This document shows, piece by piece, positions 24,901 to 49,056 of a stretch of DNA of 64,000 bases; positions within the stretch are counted from its first letter, which is position 1; each line of letters opens with the position of its first letter. The position numbers were made by a program, and so were the translations under genes. This DNA is from Membranipora membranacea (Eukaryota > Bryozoa > Gymnolaemata > Cheilostomatida > Membraniporidae): contig OU612068.1 in NCBI GenBank assembly GCA_914767715.1, forward strand, positions 17,978,001 through 18,042,000, in the 5' to 3' direction. The notes below the pieces were generated by a model. The model saw nothing but the letters and a program-made list of their open reading frames with translations. It did no database searches and was not told the origin of the DNA.

Positions 24901-26159
24901 GAAATAATAAGAAATCCCACCATTGTTTAGCAACAGGTGGTAATGATCCCCAAATCTATTTCAATTTGGTTTGACTCAAACGCATTGTGTCCGTGTAAAA
25001 AGCAAACTGGTCATATGATAACAAAACTTTGATTAGCTTGTCTTGACAAGCTTTGTTAGGTGTCAAGACAAGCTAAGCTATCGAAGTGGAAGGGCTGACA
25101 ACTCCAAATGTGCTCTTGGAATGCTGGTGATGACTTCAGAGCCTTACTTAGTATGGCGATGACTTTAAATCACGATTATAGCGTACTCTATATGGATCTT
25201 ATAATAAATTCCAATGCCTGGGAACACTGCTAGCTAACTCTTCACAACTCACAGCGGTAGCATCCTTTCCTTTCTTCAGTTGTCTGATTGTACTCAGGGA
25301 CTCTCGGATAGCGGAGACTGTGTCCTTGAACTCACCAAGGTCAGCTGTGTGATCTCTACTCTTACTCTCTTCAACTTCTAGATTAAATATCTCTTTCTCC
25401 GACAGCTGCCAAAATCATCAAAACATAAAATATAACATGATTAGAAACCAGTATGAAGCCATTTATCCCAATAAATTCTTATATCATACAGGACATGGAA
25501 CTGTGGGGTTATAGCTCCTTCTGCCTTCTGTTGTAGAATATGGTCGACATGACCCATACATGACAAGTTGGTAGACCCAGAAATCAGGAGGTCTCCGCGG
25601 ACGAACTGCCGACCCGGAGTACCACTCTGCGTGTCCAACAGTGAAGGTGTAATTTGGCCCTTGTTGTCATTTATTTTGAGCCAAAACTAGAGCATTCGTA
25701 TTATGAAATGCGTAATTTTACCTGATTTTACAAATTATATTGTTGCACTTTATAGGAACGAGGAGAGATAGTATGTTAATAGGCAATTATATATAGGTAT
25801 ATGTACAGTGGGGGTAGGAAAACATAGTTTTTCTTGCAACGAAAAGCTTAAAAAGTTCTCTGGGTGAAGGAAGCTGAAAAAAGGGAGGCAAAATGGAGAT
25901 AGGGAGGAGGTGGAAAATACCCCTAAAACTGGGAGACTCACTACCAAAAAGGGAGACTTGTCAGGTATGACATGACCATGAACAAGTTGTATTTTTTACT
26001 TTATAACAGTGTAGAATAAGAGTTCAATAGTCTACAGACCTTGAAACTCTCTTCCGATGCCAATTTGTTTTTCTTGTTGTCCCGACTTGATTCTCCTCTC
26101 TTAGTCGGAGAGACATCAGGATTGGCACGCTTTCGCTCTCTGTCAGACTTAGAAGACAT
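12937..26159 (-). CDS. thoc5: THO complex subunit 5 (THOC5)
   Basis: Subunit of the nuclear THO/TREX complex, which couples transcription to mRNA export. Seventeen coding exons join in frame to 690 aa (the human protein is about 683): 26159-26040, 25405-25253, 24862-24749, 24269-24172, 19740-19665, 19039-18969, 18685-18571, 18323-18185, 17834-17763, 17426-17365, 16978-16761, 16159-16058, 15650-15457, 15136-14966, 14418-14294, 13467-13289, 13000-12937. Family landmarks are the basic N-terminus ([12 protein letters not shown]), [33 protein letters not shown], coiled-coil exons, [20 protein letters not shown], the acidic exon [40 protein letters not shown] and the C-terminus [14 protein letters not shown] 5'UTR acceptor precedes the ATG. 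A separate gene is nested in the large intron 4 on the opposite strand. Identification is very secure; the exon 1 donor (GTCTGT) is the weakest site. Confidence 0.93.
14749..14846 (-). pseudogene. Partial duplicate of THOC5 exon 14
   Basis: The end of THOC5 exon 14 and its donor (TATATATGGCTAAACTGTCT ... AGTA|GTGAGT, 14966) are repeated here. Flanking intron sequence is repeated too (GGGCCCAGACATACTTTGAAA near 14900 against GGGACCAGACGTATTTGAAA near 14572). The first, conserved part of the exon is missing. The nearest acceptor (CTCTTTAG) would put the remaining frame out of phase, so this looks like a dead or decoy exon. Confidence 0.5.
16315..16487. repeat. MITE-like inverted repeat in THOC5 intron
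   Basis: Arms of about 36 bp: ATGGTCAAAGCACACTTAAA..GGTTGCAACCTCAG on the left and CTGAGGTTGCAACCTCTCAA..GTGTGTTTAGACCAT on the right. They flank a core of about 100 bp without an ORF. Confidence 0.7.
17508..17571. repeat. Hairpin of the TCTTGACAAG family
   Basis: Arms AGCCTATCTTGACAAG..TTTGTTGGTAGG and CCTACCAACAAA..TTGTCAAGACATGCT face each other across a few bases. Same family as 5350-5379 and 25034-25075. It lies in a THOC5 intron. Confidence 0.65.
19741..21268. other. Intron 4 of THOC5 upstream of the nested gene
   Basis: About 1.5 kb of AT-rich intron sequence with no supported exon. It should contain the promoter of the nested sulfotransferase gene, but I see no distinctive element. 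Confidence 0.4.
21269..23916 (+). CDS. Gal3ST-family Golgi sulfotransferase, nested gene
   Basis: Four exons, 21269-21710, 22026-22169, 22672-22920 and 23504-23916 (all phase 1), encode 415 aa, the usual size of galactose-3-O-sulfotransferases. The protein is a type II Golgi protein: short basic N-terminus (MRRH), TM at about 5-24, a basic stem to about 100, then the catalytic domain. Family matches are an [16 protein letters not shown] segment after the first PAPS-binding site, [20 protein letters not shown] (3'-phosphate site), [28 protein letters not shown] and [13 protein letters not shown]. Such enzymes use PAPS to sulfate galactose on glycolipids or glycoproteins. The 5'-phosphosulfate loop reads [11 protein letters not shown] and lacks the usual HKT, so activity is uncertain. 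The gene lies wholly inside THOC5 intron 4 on the other strand. ATG 21269 is the first in frame. Confidence 0.85.
23147..23271. repeat. 125-bp near-perfect palindrome
   Basis: TAGTTTAAGTGCTCAAAC ... GAGGCATTTCATTATCAACC meets its complement at about 23209, giving arms of about 60 bp. It sits in intron 3 of the sulfotransferase gene. It shares sequence with hairpins at 10779-10875, 28548-28614, 39712-39776 and 61219-61315, so it is a recent member of a small foldback family. Confidence 0.85.
24113..24140. repeat. 28-bp palindrome
   Basis: CCAAGGAGTTAG TTCT CTAACTCCTTGG, a perfect hairpin in a THOC5 intron. The same arms recur at about 29789-29820 in duplicon A, and not at the matching site of duplicon B. 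Confidence 0.65.
25034..25075. repeat. Hairpin of the TCTTGACAAG family
   Basis: AGCTTGTCTTGACA ... TGTCAAGACAAGCT, a third copy of the dispersed hairpin, in THOC5 intron 2. Confidence 0.6.
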
Positions 26160-27554
26160 TGCTTGCTCCCTACAAAACATGCGAAGGATGTCATATTTTG
26201 GAGGCAGACAAAGTGGAATAGATAAAATATTATCAATCTACAGTCTGGTGTCTGAAAATTCAGTTAAGTCATCCTTTGATCAACTTCATACTGTACGTAA
26301 GCTTGGGTGGCACTCAAACACAGTAAAATCCACCCACTTCCATCGACTTGGTCTTCCTACCACAGAGTCCCTCCCACAATCTGCCTCAGTGATTGACACT
26401 TATTACACATCTTTCTACTGTCATCTGCATTTAAACCTTTCTGCTAAGCCTTCTGCAAACTTTTACTCAACTTATCTATAATTGCAGTAGCACCAGAAGT
26501 CGTCTGATAAGGATATATTACTAACAAATAGCCACTAGTGCTTGTCCTGGTGCAGTTTCTTGTTTGCTGCCTAATGGTACCTAAACAGCAATTGTGAGCC
26601 TATCCTATCCATCCTGTCTGCATATGAACCAATTTTGAAAAGTAGAGTGGTCACCATTGTGGTTCTTGGCAACATATTCATGAAGGACAATTGGCTATTA
26701 CAATAAATTGCAACACAATAAATTATTTCATTCACATGCCATGTCTACATTCTAATCAACCAACATCTTGGTGGTGTAGCCTATAGGTGTAGGCCTAAGT
26801 TCTTCAGCAGGCTCTCTACTGAATTAGGTGATTTGGGGAGTCAATTTCAACTTATCTCACCAACTAATCCCGGGATTATTTGTCGATGGGCGAAACCACA
26901 GTACAGAAGTTGGCTCATTAATTAATCTAAAACACCCAAATGCAGCAGTGGTACTGGTAGGGAGCTAACTAGCCAGTACTAACAACTGTGGTTGATACTG
27001 GATACTGGGGAAAAAGCCCATAACATATCACCACAAACACTGGCCAATCATATCACATCAGAGCCAAAACATTGGTTGGTTGGCTCAAGGAAGGATGGTT
27101 GGCTAGATTCAGCCAAGGAGTTTTTTACTCCTAGCAAGCATTCCTCCTTGCTCCAGTCAATGAACTCCCTCTTCGTTCATTGCTCCAGTCCTAGTCCTTG
27201 ATTCATGATTCAGCCATATAATATAATTATGTAAGGAAATCCATCCTTTTGCATTTTATCCAACATAATAGTGTCGTGATTCAACTCGAATGATAGGCTG
27301 AGTTATTGGACACAGTCAAACCAGGAGAGCCTTAAAAATATCTGTTTTTTATGAAAGAGATGGAAAAGAGGGAAAAAAAAAGTTTCATGAGATAGACAAA
27401 TGCATGAAATGGGGTGGTTAGATTTGAAGATAGATAGAAAAATGGCCTGAAAGGAGTTGCCCCACTTATTAAGTAGAGAGACAACTTCCAAACTTTCCCA
27501 AGTATTAAGAGTTATGATGTTCAATGATTAACCAATGAACTAAACCATTGGATT

Positions 27555-27888
27555 AACCCATTGGATCATTTTTACGAGTAATTTAAGTTCATCTACGAAT
27601 GTAGTTCCAACAATAGCTTGAACCCTGGACTTCATGCTAATAAGTTCCTCTATCATTTTCTGACTCGGTAAAGGCTGTAGGCTAAATCTGAATTAAGAAA
27701 AAAAGGAGTGAACACCCCATTAGAATTAAATTTGTGATTGATCACCTGAATCTTCTGTGCCAATCGCACAATCACCAGAGAGACAGGTGCTCTGTTAGAG
27801 AGTGAGTTCTCGAGTTTCGAATTATGATCTGGTAACAAAGAGCGTAACACAGTAGGTTTCTTTCCTGTTCTGATACTTTTTATTGGCA
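27555..27888 (-). pseudogene. Possible degenerate exon pair, both duplicons
   Basis: Two exon-like blocks downstream of the kinase gene: about 27885-27747 (open frame, including NSLSNRAPVSLVIVRLAQKI, then a GTGATC donor) and about 27660-27556 (after a CCTACAG acceptor, including MIEELISMKSRVQAIVG). They join in phase 0. In unit B (38690-38990) the first block is open but its donor is AT, and the second has an early stop and a frameshift. I do not recognise the protein; it may be a relic of a gene cut by older rearrangement, or chance. Confidence 0.3.
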
Positions 27889-28682
27889 ACTAATTCATTT
27901 AAAATAGAAATCTTGGTTTAAAGTGTCAAATAAATTGAAAAGAACGGATGAATAAGAAAATATATAATATATGTAATAAATTAAGAAAATATAGAAAGTC
28001 GCGATTAGCAAAGGCAGATGATTTCTGATTGAACAGTTTTGTTAATTAAAACAAACATGTAAACACATTTATTTTGCTTTATGTGCAATGTGCTACTATG
28101 AAGCTCATCTTACTGAATGCTTAAACAAAATGACAAAATGTTCTGGCATCCCAGGATATAAGTAATAGACACGTAAAAACAACATTCAAATGGATAAACC
28201 GGTATCGTTGATATAATAATATTTCAATTGCATATTATGCATCTGCATCGGTTTTAAAAATAAATAAATAGGTATATTCAATTTCAACTCATTTTTGAAA
28301 TATATACAACTTAGAATTGAGTGAAATGTAACAAAATGAATAAGAGAGCATTATATCTTTGACCCGTAATGACGAAAATTGGAAAATGATATATATTTAC
28401 TATATGCCATGAAAAGGCTTTGACTACACATTAGATGTGTCCAAAGGATAGGTGTGTAAGAGCTGCCTTGTCGCTGTCGGGAGGATGGGGAAAGGAGGCC
28501 AGAGTGTTCCATTATCAACTTCATTACTACTCCCTATATCACACTAGTCTAAGTGCATAGACAGATGCAACCCTAACTCGCATTGTTGCCGTCTGAGCAC
28601 ATAGACTAGTATCAAACAGATCAGAGTAAAATCTGCCACATGCATGGTTACTGGCTGGCAGTAGAAGACCAGATTTACTTTA

Positions 28683-34812
<6,130 letters not shown>

Positions 34813-35512
34813 GATTGATCATACTCAGGATATATTAGCACACTGATCACACAAAGGACCGTCCGAGACACTGCACAATACTACAAAGCAGAAGTATTCT
34901 CTTGAAGCATAAATGCCGACCCGCCCATTATTGTTTGATTGTGCATCTGTCATTTGCAAGAGCCTTACATATCTGTATAATTGAATCATGTATCATGTGT
35001 CATCATTATGTCAACCTGCAATCTTTTCAGTATGTACATGATCTGAAATAAAGTTCATTTTATATAAAAATAAAATATAAGGGTTTTAGTTTTCAGGATA
35101 CACAGTATGATGTAATATATTTCATATTCCTAACAATACCATACTTACCTCAGAAAAATCATTTTGATGTTTGACAATGTTGTAGCCAAATACAGTTACA
35201 TCGTTATATTTTAAAGATCATTGTAGTAAATTGCAAGCTTGACCTTTGGGCAAACAACCAATTTTTCAATAAAACAAACTATTTCTGCCACATGTTTTAG
35301 AATTTACATCATTGTAAATAATACTTTAGTCCAATGTACAGGCTCAATCATTTCACATATCAACAACATACCAAAAATATGATTGGACAATAATTCAACC
35401 AATAGGAGCTTGAGATATTTGATCTCATTAAAACAAATAAACAAAAAATGTTCCCTGAATAATTTGATTGGCTGAAAGCTTATTGTTTAATACTATATCC
35501 ATCATAGAAAAA

Positions 35513-37579
35513 TCATGAGGTGCATACTTTATCAAGCCAGTTCTGGTAAGTAAACTGATAAGCTCTTAGAGCGTCGCTGCCAATTCTTCGTTTCCCGTCG
35601 GATTCGCCCTTCTCCTAGAAACATAATAAAATGTCAACATCATTTCTAGTACCACAGAACACTTATCTCTCCTCTTTCATAGAAGCAGAGTATGTGGTGT
35701 AAGATCGTTCACTGATCATGTGATATACTATCGCATATATATCTCTGATCGATAGAGAGTGAACTTATCCACTTAACATGAGTACCGGTATTCGGTGTGA
35801 CAACCCACGTTCAATTTTATTAACTAGGGACGGGTACATGTTAGGTACTGATACTCAATTGACTCTAACAACCAGATGTATATGTATATGTTTATATTTG
35901 GTCTCAATCTCTGAGAAATAAAACTGTCTCTGTAGGGTGCTCTGTAAAAATTATTAAAACTGTTGATTCTGTAAAAATAAATAAAATGATAAGACCATAA
36001 AAAAAATACTATTACTTTTGGAAGACACTATTTAGGTATTTGATACATTCTGCTCTAAAACATTTGGCACGGATCTGCACGCGGAACTTGACTGATTGAT
36101 ATCTGCCTGACGGCAGCTGGTTAAGACGGAGTAGTGGTTCATCTTCGGTGGCAATCATACGGAGGCTCTTTACTTTCAGTATATTAGAGTAAAGGTCGTC
36201 TACGGGTGTGAACGTAAGTTCGCCTGATAGGTAACCTGCAGTTCTTATCACAGATTTTAGCTTTTTCTTAGAGTCTGCGCTCAGATGACTATATAGCACA
36301 ACCAGGTGGTAGGTGATTACTGACTCTATGAAGGACTTGTAGCAGGTCGTTATTAGTTTCTCAGTGACACCGAGATGGTATAGCTTGGCGATTATATGTA
36401 GCCTTTGGCGAGCTTTCGCTGTAGTTTTCAAGGTGTTCAGAGTAAAATCCAGTTTGTTGGTAATAATGGTGCCTAAGTATGTAAATTGTTCTACCTGCTC
36501 AATTGAAGTATTGTTTACAAGCAGTTGTGGGTAGCTTGGGTTATCCCTTGCATTGCACATGACCATTTCTTTTGTTTTCTTTGCATTGAGTATTAGGTCA
36601 TTATCCGAGCACCATGAGTTGATGGTATTGTTCATTGTTTGAAGTTCAGATAGCTGGTTTTCTGTCAACAATTCAATGATCACAGTGTCGTCGGCATATT
36701 TTACTAGTTTGATGTTGCTTGTTGATGGCATATCGACAACATAAAAGGAGAATAGCAGTGGGCTGACGACGCATCCCTGAGGGCTTCCAGTTGAAGTGCT
36801 CAATGATTTTGATGTGTTGAGTGATGTAATAACTCGCTGTGTTCTATTTGTAAGGAAGTTATATAGCCAGTTGATGATGTTAGGATTGATGTTGTAGCTA
36901 TCGAGTTTGCTGATTATTGTTATTATTATTATTGATATACACATGATAATATTGTAGTCTTGATGTCAGTGTGGTAAGATCGTTGCGCAATCACAACATA
37001 ATTTCTACAGTAGTAAACAAACGACAGCCTAATCCTGTTCCAGAAATCTGATTTATTTCATGCAAGTATGGGTTCTGACAAAATATTAAGATTCTTTATA
37101 AATATTTTGTTTCTACAGTTGGGTATTCAGATGAATGGATGAGCTGAGTATTTAGTCCTCTCCCAATTTCTGAGGATCATAGGATAAACTGTGTTTTCTC
37201 AATTTATCAAAGTAGTCCTATGTAGTCTATATATAATGCCAAAGAGTTCTCAACAGTTTGCATTGCACTGTTATAATAGTAAACATACAACAGATTCAGC
37301 GACCACTTCAAAAGTCTGAAGTCCACCCTTATCTTCATTGCAAGATAACAACTCCGTTTTATTTTCACTGGGAAATTTCAGCACTTCCTTTACCTGAGCA
37401 ACGAGCTTTTGTTTGCTGACTTTGAGTTTGTGGCTCAGCAGTTTGTAGAATTCGTCATCAGGTGTTATTTCTTTATCACTGATTAACTCCATTATGGTCG
37501 TGAGAAACTCAAAGTTCCAGCTACTTGCTCCCATCAAGAGATTCTTTACAAACTCCTTATCGGGCGTAAGTTGGTACTT
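35513..37579 (-). pseudogene. Orphan terminal exons of PTCD1
   Basis: Unit A carries intact copies of the last two PTCD1 coding exons: 37579-37394 ([15 protein letters not shown]... KLVAQ) and 35614-35513 (EKGESDGKRR...NWLDKVCTS, stop). Acceptors, donor and frame are all preserved. The other nine exons are absent, because the duplication breakpoint falls in the PTCD1 intron before them. A LINE fragment sits in the intron between the two. The AATAAA that follows the true gene is changed to AATAAG here. Non-functional on its own. Confidence 0.85.
35877..36945 (-). mobile_element. 5'-truncated non-LTR retrotransposon
   Basis: An open frame at 36944-36012 (about 310 aa) encodes the C-terminal half of a reverse transcriptase: GSPQGCVVSPLLFSFYVVDM, then KYADDTVII with the catalytic YADD. 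The conserved post-palm region follows. The N-terminal half and the endonuclease are missing. The insertion is absent from unit B: there CAACCAG runs straight into ATACACATGATAAT (about 49420-49435). That fixes the limits and shows insertion after the duplication. Flanking GAT may be a short target duplication. The open frame suggests recent insertion. Confidence 0.85.
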
Positions 37580-39848
37580 CTGAAATGTTGCATAGAGGTA
37601 TTGCGTATACATTGACATAAACAACAAGGTTCATCTGTTAGGCCAAATCAAGGCTATAATAGCTGTGCAAAAGAAGTAGCACCAGAAGTCGTCTGATAAG
37701 GATCTATTACTAACAAATAGCCACTAGTGCTTGTCCTGGTGCAGTTTCTTGTTTGCTGCCTAATGGTACCTAAACAGCAATTGTGAGCCTATCCTATACA
37801 TCCTGTCTGCACATGAACCAATTTTGAAAAGTAGAGTGGTCACCATTGTGGTTCTTGGCAACATATTCATGAAGGATAATTGGCTATTACAATAAATTGC
37901 AACACAATAAATTATTTCGTTCACATGCCATGTCTACATTCTAATCAACCAACATCTTGGTGGTGTAGCCTATCTATGTATAGGTGTAGGCCTAAGTACT
38001 TCAGCAGGCTCGCTACTGAATTAGGTGATTTGGGGAGTCAATTTCAACTTATCTCACCAACTAATCCCGGGATTATTTGTCGATGGGTAAACCACAGCAC
38101 AGAAGTTGGCTCATTAATTAATCTAAAACACCCAAATGCAGCAGTGGTAGGGAGCTAACTAGCAAGTACTAACAACTGTGGTTGATACTGGATACTGGGG
38201 AAAAAACCTATAACACTGGCCAATCATATCACATCAGAACCAAAACATTGGTTGGTTGGCTCAAGGAAGGATGGTTGGCTAGATTCAGCCAAGGAGTTTT
38301 TTACTCCTAGCAAGCATTCCTTCCTCCTTGCTCCTAGTCCTTGATTCAGCCATATAATATATATGTAAGGAAACCCATCCTTTTGCATTTTATCCAACAT
38401 AATAGTGTTGTGATTCAACTCGAATGATAGGATGAGTTATTGGACACAGTCAAACCAGGAGGGCCTTAAAATATCTGTTTTTTTTATGAAAGAGAATAGA
38501 GATTGAAAGAGGAAAAATAATATTTCATGAGATGGACAATTGCATGAAATGGGATGGTTAGATTTGAAGATAGATAGAAAAATAGCCTGAAAGGAGTTGC
38601 CCCACTAATTAAGTAGAGAGACAACTACCAAACTTTCCCAAGTATTAAGAGTTATGATGTTCAATGATTTACACATTGGATCATTTTTACAAGTAATTTA
38701 AGTTCATCTACGAATGTAGTTCACGACAACAGCTTGAACCTTGGACTTCATGCTAAAAAGTTGCTCTATCAATTTCTGACTCGGTTAAGGCTGTAGGCTA
38801 AACCTGGAGTGAACACCCCATTAGAATTAAATTTGTGATTGATCATCTGAATCTTCTGTGTCAACCTCACAATCACCAGAGAGACAGGTGCTCTGTTAGA
38901 GAGTGAGTTCTCGGGTTTCGAATTATGATCTGATAACAAAGAGCGTAACACAGTAGGTTTTTTTCCTGTTATGATACTTTTTATTGGCAACTAAATCATT
39001 TAAATTAGAAATCTTGGTTTAAAGTGCCAAATAAATTGAAAAGAACGGATGAATAAGAAAATATATAACATATGTAATAAATAAAGAAAATATAGAAAGT
39101 AGCGATTAGCAAAGGCAGATGATTTATGATTGAACAATTTTGTTAATTAAAACAAACATGTAAACACATTTATTTTGCTTTATGTGCAATGTGCTACTAT
39201 GAAGCTCATCTTACTGAATGCTTAAACAAGTAACAATTAAAATAAAAGAAGGATACAAAATTTATTGATTTGCCGAGTCTGACAAAATGTTCTGGCATCC
39301 CAGGATATAAGTAATAGACACGTAAAAACAACATTCAAATGGATAAACCGGTATCGTTGATATAATAATATTTCTATTGCACATTATGCATCTGCATCGG
39401 TTTTAATAATAAATAAATAGGTATATTCATTCAATATATATATTCATTCATTCAACTCATTTTTGAAATATATACAACTTAGAATTGAGTGAAATGTAAC
39501 AAAATGAATAAGAGAGCATTATATCTTTGACCCGTAATGACGAAAATTGGAAAATGATATATATTTACTATATGCCATGAAAAGGCTTTGACTACACATT
39601 AGATGTGTCCAAAGGATAGGTGTGTAGGAGCTGCCTTGTCGCTGTCGGGAGGTAGGGGAAAGGGGGAGAGTGTTCCATTATCAATTTCATTACTATTTCC
39701 TATATCACACTAGTCTAAGTGCTCAGACGACTGCAACCTTAACTTGCATTCTTGCCGTCTGAGCACATAGACTAGTATCACACAGATCAGAGTAGAATCT
39801 GCCACATGCATGGTTACTGGCTGGCAGTAGATGACTAGATTTACTGTA

Positions 39849-47833
<7,985 letters not shown>

Positions 47834-47879
47834 GATTGATCATACTCAGGATATATTAGCACACAGATCACATAAAGGG

Positions 47880-48411
47880 CGTAGAGTGGCGAATGGCGTT
47901 CAAGAATTCACTCACCAAACTTATAGAGTGGGCTTATCTTATTAATCTGTCAATATTTTAAGTCAGTAAGGTGTCTGAGATAAATCTTGTTATCACCGCA
48001 ATGCACGTCAAGGCATCAAGCTATCAAACGCAGCAACATTCTTAGTTTGAGCAACGTGTTGATTGAAAACACTCTGGCCTTATTTTTGCTCAGATCAATT
48101 GAATATTGACACATATACAGTTTTATAAACCAATGATTCTACCTATGCTAAGTTAGGCTGCGCCCAGTTGGTTTCCCTATACTTCTATAACTGATCGGGA
48201 AAAACTAGAAAGTCACCAGAAATTATTAATTAATTAATTATTAAGGCTGATCATGTCGGATGCCGATTGTAATGATAGCGAAGCTATAGCAAACCTACCA
48301 GAGCTCTGTCCTGCACGACATGACTTGTCTGCAGTATGTGGGGAAAGTAAAATCTAGAACTAGCCACTCACTAGTCACTAGTCAGTGCTGGACGAAATTA
48401 TTAACATCTAA
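47880..48411. other. Segment present only upstream of kinase copy B
   Basis: Unit A runs from CACACAAAGGA straight to CCGTCCGAGACACTGC (about 34850-34872). Unit B has about 530 extra bases here, starting 47 bp upstream of the kinase ATG. It has no ORF or clear terminal repeats and contains a TTAATTAATTAATTA run. It may be an insertion in B or a deletion in A. It lies where the promoter, 5'UTR or a first intron of copy B would be. Confidence 0.6.
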
Positions 48412-49056
48412 CCCGTCCGAGACACTGCGCAATACTACTAAGCAGAAGTATTCTCTTGAAGCATAAATGCCGACCCGCCCATTATTGTTTGATTGTGCAT
48501 TTGTCATTTGCAAGCGCCTTACATATCTGTATAAATGAATCATGTATCATGTGTCATCATTATGTCAATCTGCAATCTTTTCAGTATGTACATGATCTGA
48601 AATAAAGTTCATTTTATACAAAAATAAAATATAAGGGTTTCAATTTTCAGGATACACAGTATGATGTAATATATTTCATATTCCTAACAATACCATACTT
48701 ACCTCAGAAAAATCATTTTGATGTTTGACAATGTTGTAGCCAAATACAGTTACATCGTTATATTTTAGAGATCATTGTAGTAAATTGCAAGCTTGACCTT
48801 TGGGCAAACAACCAATTTTTCAATAAAACTAACTATTTCTGCCACACGTTTTAGAATTTACATCATTGTAAATAATACTTTAATGATACATTTCACATAT
48901 CAACAACATACCAAAAATATGATTGGACAATAATTCAACCAATAGGAGCTTGAGATATTTTATCTCATTAAAACAAACAAACAAACAAAGAATGTTCCCT
49001 GAATAATTTGATTGGCTGAAAGTTTATTGTTTAATACTATATCCAACATAGAAAAA

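Noticed and set aside
36012-36944. 310-codon ORF as a host gene
   Set aside because: It carries reverse-transcriptase motifs and is absent from the matching place in unit B, so it is a LINE fragment.
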